From NCBI GenBank assembly GCA_015847255.1, contig JADLZK010007776.1:1-64000 (forward strand): a stretch of DNA of 64,000 nt, given 5' to 3'. The DNA comes from Hyparrhenia diplandra (lineage: Eukaryota; Streptophyta; Magnoliopsida; Poales; Poaceae). Below are positions 34,115 through 45,613 of the stretch, in pieces (the first letter of the stretch is position 1; each line of letters begins with the position of its first letter). The notes beneath the pieces were generated by a model, which saw only the letters and a program-made list of their open reading frames with translations, made no database searches and was not told where the DNA came from. The position numbers were made by a program, and so were the translations under genes.

Positions 34115-35867
34115 ATAGCTTGGTCTTTGTAACGAGGTAAGATTACTTGTTAGATAGCTTTGATCATCGTATGTCCCTATCATGAACTTGTTGCACGGGG
34201 CCTACGACAAGTACAAGAAAAAGAGCAAGAGACATCGCCGGCCGAGATTTGGGTTTAAAGTAGTACCCGCACCGTTCGATGCGAATGCAGCCCATGGATA
34301 ATGATCACTGAAGGTTCTATGTCATGCATTACATGAGCAGCCTCATCCATGATCTCTCCTCCGGCTCACAAGGTTGGCCCCTCGGCCCCTTTAGTCAATT
34401 GACAACCTAGCGACCTACTTAGAGTGTTTAGCAAAGCTTGTCTTAACTGTTTTTCACCTTTTTCTTGAGTTGCAGATAGTAGTGTCATCTACAAATGAGC
34501 TGACCGATTTGGAGATAGGAAGCACATAAATTCAGGCACTCTATTATTAATGGGAATTCAGTTTTGTGGAATTGCTATTTCTGAAGGTTAGTTTCAATAA
34601 CAGGGAACCTTCTTTTCTTAGTTTCCATAATCATGATGTTTTGAGAAAAAAACATCTTTGCTTCATAGGTTCCATATAACTTAACATTGATGAGTTATTC
34701 TCATATTTTAGCAATTTAAGCAAGTCCATTATTTTTATTCGGGGTTACAATGCTTCAGCTGCATTAGTATTTTTTTCTTGTTCAGATTCAGAGTAGTATG
34801 GTGAAAGGAAAAAAGGAGTATTGTCACGGAACTTTGGTGATAATCTGATACAAAAGGTATGGTTGGGTCTTGACTGAAAAATTACTAATATCTTATCTCT
34901 TTGTAGTGCTATGACCAAATTTCGGTACAATTTGTTCTTATCAAATACAAATTTTTTGATGTCATCTCTTTTCTACTATTAATTGCATCGTTTTTCTACA
35001 ATTAGTCATTGTTATCATGTAGATTATGAGATTGGATCCTCGCACACACTTGTGATTTAGTACTAAAGCACATTTTGCAAATTCAATATCAGATTTTCTA
35101 TGAAAAAAGCGAAGCATACTAATACTAACATTTGAGAATTCCGATTTGGTACTCTATTTCTTCACATGTGAGAAGTTGTATGACTGAAATTGCCTACATT
35201 ATCCAACATTGTGTTGGTACATGCCGATGCCTTCAATTTGTTATTGTGTAGTATTCATGCTTTGCCTTGCCTTTATCATATTCTCGGGCACCTTGCAGAT
35301 TCATAACCAATATATGTATATGACATATTGAAGCAAATACCTAATCTAATAAATTTTATTTTATTTTATTGCAGCAAATTCATAGCTGTGGGCACCTTGC
35401 AAACTCATCCTTTTGCATTGCTTCAGTTCAAGTTCGGGCCAACTTCAGTAGTTAACCTTTAGTGTAGTTATCTAGAAGTCATATTGAGGTGCCATTTGTT
35501 TGAAGTTCTCGAGTCCGACTTACGTGTAGTACTCATTTTTTCATTCTAATGCCCATAACTTGATGGATGGATGCGAACCGTATGTATAAATAATGTTGTG
35601 TTCCTTTGTATGGAACTATCGGGTTGTAATTAAGGACAAGGTCTATTGTATTTTTTAAATCTTCGTTAGTTGGTTTTCGATGGTAGGAATTGGCCGCGTT
35701 TGATCGGGGCCATCCTCGGGGTTCCCCCGTCGAGGGGAACCTTTTCCTGTCGGCCACCCTTGAGGGAAAAGATGTCCTTTTCCGGCCGTCAGAACATGTT
35801 TCCCGACGGTTTTTGGACATTTCCCGATGGTTTTTGGCCGACAGGAATGTTCCCGCCTATGGTAGTG
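34115..35867 (+). mobile_element. CACTA-type element, 3' portion and 3' end
   Basis: The right end reads CCTATGGTAGTG at 35867, so the complement begins CACTACCATAGG. The 35690-35860 block has repeated TTTCCCGA.GGTTTTTGG and GGCCG.CAG.AA motifs on both strands, the subterminal pattern of CACTA elements. 34115-35680 is AT-rich with no transposase frame that I can identify. Its 5' end is not in the window or was lost to the LTR insertion. Confidence 0.6.
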
Positions 35868-36197
35868 AAAAGCCTTACGTTACTTCGCATAAAAAGGAAA
35901 AAAAACAAAGACAAGCAAAGGTACATGCCGCTATTAGATTGATCTCCTTGTAATTAGGCATGCAAAGAAGTGAAGGACCTCGCCGCTATAAAGAATTTTA
36001 TCTAGGATACCCACATGGACCCGTTCACAATCATGCTTCTTGAAAATTAGGATACCAACAAACCCATATCACATACCCCTTACAACTTCGTTAAAAAAGT
36101 TAATTATGGTTCCCTTTAAGAATATTTCTCACAGCTTTAATTATCCTAAAACAAGCAACCAGGTACAAAGGGGAATGTGTTTTAAAGGTAAAAATGA
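35868..36197. other. Unassigned flanking sequence
   Basis: No recognisable feature. It borders the CACTA end on the left and the interrupted open frame on the right. Confidence 0.4.
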
Positions 36198-36360
36198 CTA
36201 GACAAAAGACACAAATGTGTGCGGTATATAATAGAAGCTGTCATGGAATATTATTTTAAGCACTTATTATTACCCTCACTACCTCTAGATCACGGACACA
36301 ACGGAGGGAAACCAGGAGAAGAATCCATTTTAACATTGAATGATGGTGATGTTGGGGGGT
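36198..36360 (+). pseudogene. Left part of an open frame split by a solo LTR
   Basis: With the LTR (36361-48118) and one GGGGT removed, the frame that opens after the TGA at 36195 runs through 36360 and on from 48124 to the TAA at 48303-48305, giving 114 codons. The join reads GDVGGFLYIIGMNKILGMLP. The right part includes DLEAMPHFHCLFSTMGFEG. I recognise no family. It could be an exon of a dead gene or transposon, or a chance frame. There is no ATG near the left edge, so it would be an internal exon. Confidence 0.3.
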
Positions 36361-37246
36361 TGTAACACCCTAAGATTTTTCACCTAATTTAAAAATCACT
36401 AAAAAAATTGAACTTTTAAAACTTGACTTAATATATACACTAACTAAAATAAGTAACATAAAATAATCTAACATAGATATAGGAAATGTTATGTGAATGA
36501 CTTGTATGCTTGTGGAACATATGGTGGTACTTTATTTTCAAAGTAGCATTTGAATTTGAATTCAAACCATTTCAAAATACCTAAATATGAAGTTTGGAAA
36601 ATAGAAAAGGAATTGGAAAAAGGAAAAGAAGCATCGGGCTTCATCTCTCCCTCTCCCTCCTTTTGGCCCCGATCACACCCCTCCTCTCTCTCCCTTCTCT
36701 CACAGGTGGGCGGCCCGCGCCCACGGCCCACCTCCGGCGGCCGGCCAAGCATCTCCTCACCCTCTCTTCCCTCTCTCACCACAGGTGGGGCCGAGGGTCG
36801 GCCGTCTTCTCCCCCACGAGCCCCGCACCACCGTGCCGGCCCCGCCGTGGCCCCTCCGGGGACCCGGGGATGACGCCACAAGACGCGGCGCAGGGTCGAC
36901 TCCACCCCGAACCGTCCCATCTCCCTCTCCTTCTCCTTTCCCGCGCTCCACAAAGACGTCAACGCCCACTTGTCCTACACACAAAGGCACACCACACACA
37001 CACACCAAATACTGGGTACACTATGGGAATTGCTAGGTACACCTAGGAAACATACATAGAGTATTAGAAATCTATTTTCGACTTAGAAAAATTCTAAGAA
37101 AATTTGTAAATAAACTAAATGATACAGGAATTTAACCATGTAGTTTTCACCCATATTTTATATACTAAAATTTGACTCTAAAATTCCACTTAGTTTATTA
37201 TATAGGAATAAACTTCTAAAATATATAACTTTTGCATCTTAACTCC

Positions 37247-38877
37247 TTTTTTTTTTGACTTAAAAGACTGTGGGGGAGGTCCCCATAGTAAAAGACATTT
37301 TTCATTACTTATAAAAAGAGAAAGAGGGGTTATACATATAGTGATTAACTAAAAGCATCAAGCCAAACACGAAAACATGACCGCAAAATCATCTTTAAAT
37401 CTAACCGATTGTAACAGACATTGACTTTTTAAAATTGGAGAACCAAAGACTTGGAGTTGGCTCATGACGCTGGAAAATTTTATCGTTTCTCGCCTTCCAA
37501 AGCTCCCAAGCAGCGATGATCGAAGCCTCGGTGAAGAAGGGGATGGGATGTGTAGAACGTGGCCTCGTCATTCTTTCCATCAGGTTTAGCGAACTATCCC
37601 AGTTTATGCGATTTTCATCCAACATTCCTTTGCAAAATCGTAGTCAAACAACAAGTGTTCAACTGTTTCAGGTTCTCCCGAAATGCACATGATGCAAGTT
37701 TGGGTGCCTTGCACATTGAGGTGTCTTCTTTGCAGCATTGTTTTTGTGTTCGAGACAATCAACCATGTTTAACCATGCAAAGAATTTCACTCTCGGAATG
37801 CATCTTGACTTCCAAATCATTTTGAAGACAGGGGTAGGCCCGAATGGAGTCGAAGACATGGGTGTAGAATTTTTTTAGCGGTGTATGTGTTACCCCATCT
37901 TGGCAACCATATATCGATTCTTCTTGGTTGTACTCAACTAGCTGCTTAAATTTGCTCTTGTAGAGACTCCATTTCATCCATTGCTTGCACCGATAGAGGT
38001 AAATAAAAAAGTGTGTCAAGATCTTGACTTGCATGACCTCTAGAACGTAGATGCTATCATTCTTTGCAAAGGACGCCAAACTTTGGGTGCTTCTATGCAA
38101 GAATATCATCCGCCCACAAGTCATCCCAAAAGCATCTTTGAAAATCGTTACCAGTCGACAAATAGAGGTACCTCGAAGAGATTATTTAATCAACACATCC
38201 CTCCACCGAGAAAAGATCCAACTTCCCTTGTTGCATGTGGCACACGATTTGTATAGTACCTACTCCAGATCAAGTTCACCCAAGGAATATCAGCTTTATT
38301 ATAGAATTTGCTCGGGTGCTTCATCAAGAAAGCATCATTTCAAGGCTCAGATTGGTAATGCTCAACCCACCTTTGTCTTTAGGCAACATAACGATTGGCC
38401 ACGCCACAAGATTACCCCTTTCTTCTTTTTGCGGTGTTTCCTCTCGAGACATTGTTTCCTTGCTCTATCTATATTCTCAATGACTCCTTTTGGGAGTTTG
38501 ATGGTGCATATGGCATGGGTGGTAATTGGGGTAATTCTTTGAATTGATTATTTGTAATCTTCCAAAGATAGGAGAGCCATGTAGAACAAGCGGATAATCG
38601 CCGCTCTACTCTATCCATCATAGGTGTGAGGTCATCAATTTTTGGTTTTGTGGTTCCCATTGGTAAACCCAAGTATGTAAACGGCATGACACCTATATCA
38701 CAGCCTAAAGGTATTTGCCAAAATGGTCATTTTATCCCAATTTGGACATTGATTGGATACATCCGAGATTTTCTATAATTTACACATAACCCCCGTTGAT
38801 TTACAAAAAGCCTGTGTAGCATGTCCTTGAGAAAGACTAGTTGTGTGGCATCCGCTTTTGTAGGAGCATTAGTGTAT
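37247..38877 (-). mobile_element. 5'-truncated L1-type LINE with 12-bp target duplication
   Basis: CATCTTAACTCC occurs at 37235-37246 and 38878-38889. The insert ends in A10 on the minus strand (T run at 37247-37256), so it is in minus orientation. It begins within the reverse transcriptase, at the DDT of the YADD region, and continues with LPFTYLGLPMGTT-like and DRVERRLSACSTWL motifs (38687-38540). zf-RVT (WKSRCIPRVKFFAWL near 37800) and AAWELWKARND (near 37500) follow. Stops and shifts are present. Truncation plus poly(A) plus duplication is the signature of target-primed reverse transcription. Confidence 0.95.
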
Positions 38878-39494
38878 CATCTTAACTCCCTTTTTTGCCA
38901 AACCACTTCCATAATTCTTCCAAAAATAAACTCTATGCATTGCATCTAATGCCACCATATTGTTCTATGTTTGCTTTTGCTCTTCTTGTTTGTGTCAAAG
39001 TTGTAGTCTTATATAGTCACTTCATCAATAGACGAAGGTGACTATTAGGAGAGTGAAGACCCAGATTTCGTTGCGGACCTCAAAGGAGACAACACTGAAG
39101 GCAAGACCTAGCTCCACCCTCTTTCCACCACTTTACGTAATCTCCATAATAATAAACCCTAGATTTGACATAAAGATGAATTGTGTATATTCGTTGATAA
39201 TGAATTACCATGATATCACTGTTATGATTGCTTAAATGATTAAACCTAAACAACATAGATTAGGTAATTAACTAGACAGGGGACGAGAAGGGGTAGTTCA
39301 TGTGGGATGAACTACCATGACAAAGTTCGCCGTGTGGGTTCCCTGTTGGGGAGATACCCGCCTCGGTCGTATAAGGATTGGTTTGTAGGCCATCTTACCT
39401 AGTGGGATACTTCGTATAGCCACACGTCTATATGGGTAGACTTGATCTTACATCCTGTTAGATTGTCATATAGTTAACTACTAAGCAGGCCGGT

Positions 39495-40830
39495 TGTTGA
39501 CACCTGTTATAGCATAATATTAATAGTCAACTAAACATGAAATAAGGGCATAAAATGAATAATCACATAGACTAGGGGCTTTACTAACATAATTCCATGA
39601 GCTTTGGTGATTTATATCTTCTTAGGGATTAAACAGATAAAAGCAGATAAAAGCCCAGAGTTTGCATCCCATACGATGAGGAGACCTGACCGTGAAGCAA
39701 ACCAATCCGAAAAGTGGACTAAAACATTCTAGAAGACACGAGAAGGCACCAGAAGGAGGCCGAAGCCCAGCAGAGACAGGACCCTGGCGACCGCCAGGAG
39801 TTTGACTCCTTTTCCAGTCCGCTTCGTAGGTCGGTTTGCCACCGCCATTGAGGTTGAATCTACGCCGTTGCCAAGGTCGGTTTGATCCAAGGGCTGTCGT
39901 GCATCCCCAAGGGCTATATAAGTAGACCCCCTGCCCCCCGGGTGAAACCCTAATTCATTCTATTCATTATCTCTTGACCTGTTGGTCATTGAGGTGTCCC
40001 AATGTGAGGACAACCTCTCCACTAGAGAATTAGGGCTAGACTCTCTAATGTAGTAGATTAGCAACAAGAGAGTTAGGGAGAGTGGAGCTGTGCTCCGGTT
40101 CTGGAGATGTCTACAGAGTTTGGTATGTCTTGTATCCTTTCTTTGTAAGACTTATGATTCATTTATTTATCTTCTCTATTTACTTCCATGTCTTTCATAT
40201 ATGGTTAGTATAGTTGTTATACCAATGCATAGGATCTTCGCTCGCATCGAGTGCTCTAGTTATAGACATAATTAGAGTAGTAATCAATAGTGTAGACATG
40301 GTGTCTAGACTAGAGATTACCCCGAGATTGGACCCAACCCCACCGGATAGTTTGTGGTAGTAGCCCGGTGGTGACGACCCGATGGTCGACGTATTCCACC
40401 ACGCGTTCGGGTTGGTGTTTGTAGGACCATAGTCGGAGCTTCCTAGTCCCCTTCTCATCTCTTTTACGTGGCTAGTGTTCTAATGTCCCGAAGTGCTTTG
40501 GTGTGATTGCTATCGTAGAACCTAAGTAATGAGAAGTACATAGGAACCTTGATCTCTCCCGCTGTCCTCTCAACTGGCTAGCTATACATTTATCATAGGA
40601 ATTCTCTTATGTGTGGTATTGTCCATAACTCATATCTTATCATTTACCCCCTCACTTTAGTCTAGTGGTTTGCTAAGTTAGTAGATGTATGATTGTGACT
40701 TATTAAATTCTTTAGCCAAAGCTTCCTTGTGGATACGATACTCTAGAATACTCTCCTAGGGAAAAGCTACAATGGTATTATGTGCGCTATGAATCCTCCG
40801 CATTCTTATTGCACTTAATAAATACCAACA
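39495..40830 (+). repeat. Left LTR of the LARD-like element
   Basis: 1336 bp. 40095-40320 is essentially identical to the right LTR, while CG-rich blocks (39740-39850, 40320-40420) differ heavily. Confidence 0.93.
39914..39922 (+). promoter_or_regulatory. TATA box of the left LARD LTR
   Basis: GGGCTATATAAGTAGACC. The right LTR has GGGCTATATGCTGCAGACC at the matching position (about 46050-46068), which removes the A of the box. Confidence 0.5.
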
Positions 40831-43800
40831 AGCTTTTTGGTATTTGGGAAGCAATTGGTGTAAAGGTTTTAATAATGATCTTGATGTCTGCTAATTTAGT
40901 GTATCACTAGCTTTAGTAGGATTACCCTTGTTCTGTTGAGTTGTGGAATAGACAGGACAAAAGATGCCGTTGCGACCTTCCGGCAAGATTCCACGAGAAA
41001 AGAAAAGAAGAAAGATTGAGGAACCGGGTGCCCGATCAATCAAGATTCATCACCATTGGAACCCTGCTATCTCAAGGTATGTATTAATCTAACCATGTAT
41101 AAATTGGAGAAGAAGTCGCCATCACAAGAATTCAAGGAACATATCTCAAGTGACGTACATCGAAGCTGCACATCATGGTAAGTATGATCAATAAAGGTGA
41201 GAAAGTCATGCTCATGGACTATAAATTTATTGAGTAGTTATCCTTTTAAATTTCCTCGCATTCATTGCATGTTTACTTTGATCCATGCATTCACTCCACT
41301 TAGTTTATATTTCCCTATCCACTTTGCATGATTAGTTCCTTTTGCATCCATCCATGTCGTTTGCATCTAAAAGAAAGAAAAAAAAATCCTCACCATGATC
41401 ATGCTCTTTCATCTTTATTTGAGTAAATCTCTTTAGTGCTTTTATGTCACCCTTGTCTCGCTATAGTATGCTTTGGTTTGGAAGTACTAGCTATACTTCT
41501 AAAGGCTTTTAAATTAGGCATGGTGCTTAGGTTAAAATGCCTTCCTTAATTGGATTAGACATGGAGTCTAGTTTGGTTATTGAACTAAGAATTGCTTGTG
41601 TAGACATTGGATATTTTGTTGGACTAACCCCTGCAGAAAACTCTCAAAACCAATTCGGGTAAGTCAAGGGATGAACTTAGATCAGAGATGAAGCAAGGCA
41701 TATGATGAACTCCAACCTTGTGCAAAAGACACGGCTCATTCATGGAAGAATTGTAAGTATCAAATATCATTCACTCTGTCTTTTTCTACAAGTTATCTTT
41801 GCCTTGATCCGGATGCTAGAGTGCGACCACAAATAAAATGAGTTATAAGACATGATAAATAAAATTTGTGCTAAGAGTAAGCAAAGAACCACCTTTTTCA
41901 TTAGCATAGATGAGATCTTATGAACTTTGGACAACAACCCCTCGCTTCAACCATGTTTGTATATTCCCCGGGTATGTGTCCACTAATATTTTGCAGGAAA
42001 GGCTCTACGCTATGTCTATTCAAAGAAGAAGAATGTTAAACAAAGAAGTGGATGGACAAAGCAAAGGCCACAAGAACATCAAAGAGCGGGATGAACAACG
42101 TCTAAGGACATGGTGATTGCAACACACGATTAGGGATGGTTCAAGCATTCACACTTAATGTGTCGAAAGTGACAGAAGGCTCGAGCATGGGGGAGGAAGG
42201 TCGATTCCTCTAAAGATCATCCAACATACTCCTCCCCCGTACTCAAGCTCCCATTACTCCGACACATGTCGGTTTGCAATCCTCTACTCACTATTACTTT
42301 GTCTCTCTAAGTTTGATTGGTTAATAAATGTCATACATCAAAATCAAACTTAAGATAATAAGATTTCCCACTAGAGAAAAAAAGTAATAGTGAGCAAATG
42401 CTAATTAAAATATCCAACCAAAACTTTTTCTAGCATAAAAGCAACCTTTAGCTTTGTGGCAATTTTACCCTTGTTTACAATTACTTGTATATTCCTTTGG
42501 GTATATGTTGTCAACTAATACTGCAGAATAAAAACCATGAGAGGAGCTAAATGTAAAGAACAAGAAAGAAAGTATGATGCAAGAGATAAGTGAGGAGCAA
42601 GATACACAAGAGGCTAAAGAAGGAAAGCTTTCGAAAGGTAAGAAAAGGACCACCACAAGGTGTTACAAAGTCTTTGTCACACTCCAATAATAAGGTAACA
42701 TCTTGAGGTAAGTTTTCATTAATTAATCTTTACCTTAGGTATGGCTTGTTCATAAATAAAGAATTAAACATGTTAGAGTAACAACCTTGCCCCGATCCAA
42801 CTTCTTTAGCTCAACATGTTTTGTTTCTTTAAGTGTTCCTACCACCACTCTCTTGATCTCATAGTCTTAATCATGTAAACCAAAATGTTGCATACCTTGC
42901 TTTGGGAAAAAAGATTGTCAAAAGTTTTAAACTCGCAATGCTCATGCTCAATCTTCCGATCTTGTCAACCAAGTTAGGATTGAGAAAAGCATATAAGAAA
43001 TCAACTCTATCTTGTTTGTTGTGCCTATGGTTAGAGAAGAATGAATGAAGTTTTGGTTCCGTTGGTGTTTTCCCACCAACAGAGCCCATGCACTTGATCT
43101 CTACCTTGACTTTGCAAAGCGAGGACACACTTTGAGCAAAAAAGGTGGAGAAGCTTATCAGTCTCTCCAAAATTCAACAAGTGAATGTCTTACAAGCATG
43201 CACACTAAACGAGACGTTGTCTATGTCCATTATCAATGTTTCACTCCAACTCATAAGACCACCAAAGAACAAGGGTGACGTTGTCCTTCACCATCTCAAG
43301 GAGCACAACTATCAAGATCGGGTAATACACTCAAGGAAATGACAAGGTATGAAGTCTCATTCAGAGGACTTAAAACACGAACCCTCCGAAAGGTAAGATC
43401 GGTAGTTATTTATATGCATAGCATATTTACTTCCTTGCATTGCATAATTATTTTCCTTTTAGCATATTTACATTATAGCACTAGCCTTGCATTAGAAAAG
43501 AAAATAATATTTGTTTGTTGCATATACTTTCTAAGCCCCATGTGAGTAATTTTGTGGTGTGTAACAACCCACAAGGATATTTATTGTGGTGGCATAAAAA
43601 TAAAATAAATATGCATGCATCATCAACCTTATTTGCATAGAAAATCCAAAAAAAATATTAACGCCGGCTGAACTATTGTCTTAAAGGAATAATCATAATC
43701 ATTGGCAACAAGAAGCTAAGTGGCTAAAGACCACTAACGCTTAACTAGTTCCACTAGCTTTGTTGTTTATTTGAGTTCAAGCAGATTCAAGGAAGAGAGA

Positions 43801-45613
43801 CATGATAGGATGACACCATCGCCGATTTGTCTACCTCTACTTCCACATCATCATCAAAGACTATGTCAACATCCAAATTTTGGGGAGGGCAACCCCCATG
43901 TATCCGAGATAAGTATCCCTCTATCTTATATATATTAGCTAGATTTGTTTGCTTTATTGGAAAGAAATAAAAAGATGCATAACTAAGGAAACCAAATAAA
44001 AAGAGTCTATCTAGTCTTTATTAAAGAGTCTTTATTAGAGTGTGAGAATAAAATAAACTCTAAAGATAATCTCTAGCCTTGGAGATGATGAATAGTTGCT
44101 CCGTCGTAATTCTTTTCAAGTACCTACCTTTCAAGCTTAATTTCTCTCGAGCTTTTAATGCAACTGCTTTGACTTGAAACCTGTGGGTAGCAAATGCTTG
44201 CTCTAAAGTCTAGGTGATTGACGGATATGATATATGAGAGTCCTGAAATGCTATTTATCTTACTCCTAGTGATACTAGATTTATGGAGATTTATCTTTTG
44301 AAAATTAAAGTGCACATGATAAGTTCCTCGTATGACAGAGTGTTGAACCTCCTACCACAGCCATATATACATGCTCCCTAGATTAGGAAAACCCTTTTGA
44401 CATATATATAGGCTGCTTGCTTTGCATTGAGTTTGTTCAATCTTTGTCGACCCTTAGAAACTTGTCATGCTGATCATGTACACTCCACCACCATTCCATC
44501 TCATTCCACCCCATTGTATTCCACTCCACTCAACTACACTCTATTCCACTTCACTCTTTCCCATTTGCATTTATGCTACTTCTACCCTGGAAGTACGCAT
44601 CCACAAAGCATCCACCAAATATCCACCAAAAACGTTCTACTCCTACTCTGGGAGAGAGCATCCAAAAATATTCCCTACACCCATCCATTTAGCCAACATC
44701 TTACAAAGCTCCATTACTCTTGTCTATCTCTCAAAAGTTTATCGCAAAAGAGACTTGGGTTGTATTGAAAAAAAAGTGAATAAAGGAGAGTTAAAAAATG
44801 GACAAGTGTCCGCTAAAAATAATGGGTACTTAGATGCCCGCCTCTCCATGAAAAAAGAAGAAGAAGAAAAAAAAAGAAGGAAAGAAAGAAAAAGAAAGAG
44901 CATACAACCCAGGTTCTCCCAAATATTCCAGATTCCAAAGAGAGATGAATTCCTCAAGGAGCAAAAGTAAAATTAGGCTTTCCCCTCATTGCATTCATTA
45001 CACTCACCTCACACACCTACCATCATATTCCACCATACACATGCATCACTTGATCAGTATGACTCGTGACTTTGGATCCATTGCTTGGACTTATAATATA
45101 TGCTTAGTAAGTAGATTTAGTTTTCTCCCACCTAGAGCTCCGGATATAAGCCTTAGATATAGGGTGAGAGAGAAGAAGGCATAGTGTCCTCTTTGCCTTA
45201 TTCCAAAAATACCACATATCATGAGAGAAAGGCAACACAACATTAATGCCTAAGTGAGGATCCACAAATACCACAAATGAGAGACTTGAGAGGGTCATAC
45301 AAAAGAAACTTTGAGTTTTATTTTGAAAACTTGCAAAAACTCTAGAATGAAGGTTGAACAAAGAGTTTGAGACATGGTGCTTGACTTGATTGTTCTATCT
45401 TTCAATTGCCCAAGATCCCAAGAAAAGGCTATAAGCTCCATGGTTAAAGGTAATATGGGTAAGTTAAAGGTTGAAAAGGTTTATTCTAATACGGAGGAGA
45501 AATTTTATTTGAAAGCATGTGTAATTTTGAGGCGTGAAAGCGTTGTAGCAACTCCTGATCCATTGCTAAGTTTGGCTTTGTTAGGGACTAGCAAAGGGTA
45601 AGCTTGGGGAGCT
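40831..45613 (+). other. Non-coding interior of the LARD with intron-border-like modules
   Basis: Contains a series of A/G-rich blocks flanked by acceptor-like and donor-like sites. Acceptors: CCCCTGCAG at 41636, ATTTTGCAG at 41996, AATACTGCAG at 42526. Donors: AAG|GTATGT at 41077, ATG|GTAAGT at 41178, ATT|GTAAGT at 41753, AAG|GTAAGA at 42638 and 43393, GAG|GTAAGT at 42708. Two acceptors share TTGTATATTCC, then GGGTAT.TG and ACTAAT before the AG. The primer-binding site after the left LTR is unclear; TTTTTGGTATTTGGG is only a weak candidate. Confidence 0.55.
45601..45613 (+). other. Polypurine-like tract of the LARD
   Basis: AGCTTGGGGAGCT directly precedes the right LTR. It is interrupted by pyrimidines, so it is a weak tract. 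Confidence 0.5.

Noticed and set aside
27790..35867. One large CACTA element spanning both termini
   Set aside because: The complement of the right end (CACTACCATAGG) does not match the left end (CACTGCTACAG), as paired TIRs should.
36489..37046. Opposed frames of 157 and 150 codons
   Set aside because: GC-rich U3 of the GGGGT solo LTR; both strands open equally, which is a composition effect.
40837..40856. Primer-binding site after the left LARD LTR
   Set aside because: TTTGGTATTTGGG shares only TGGTAT with the tRNA-Met complement and does not fit tRNA-Asp. Too weak to call.
44467..44970. 167-codon frame in the LARD interior
   Set aside because: Simple CATTCCA-type repeats followed by a Lys/Glu run from a purine tract. 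No retroelement domain.
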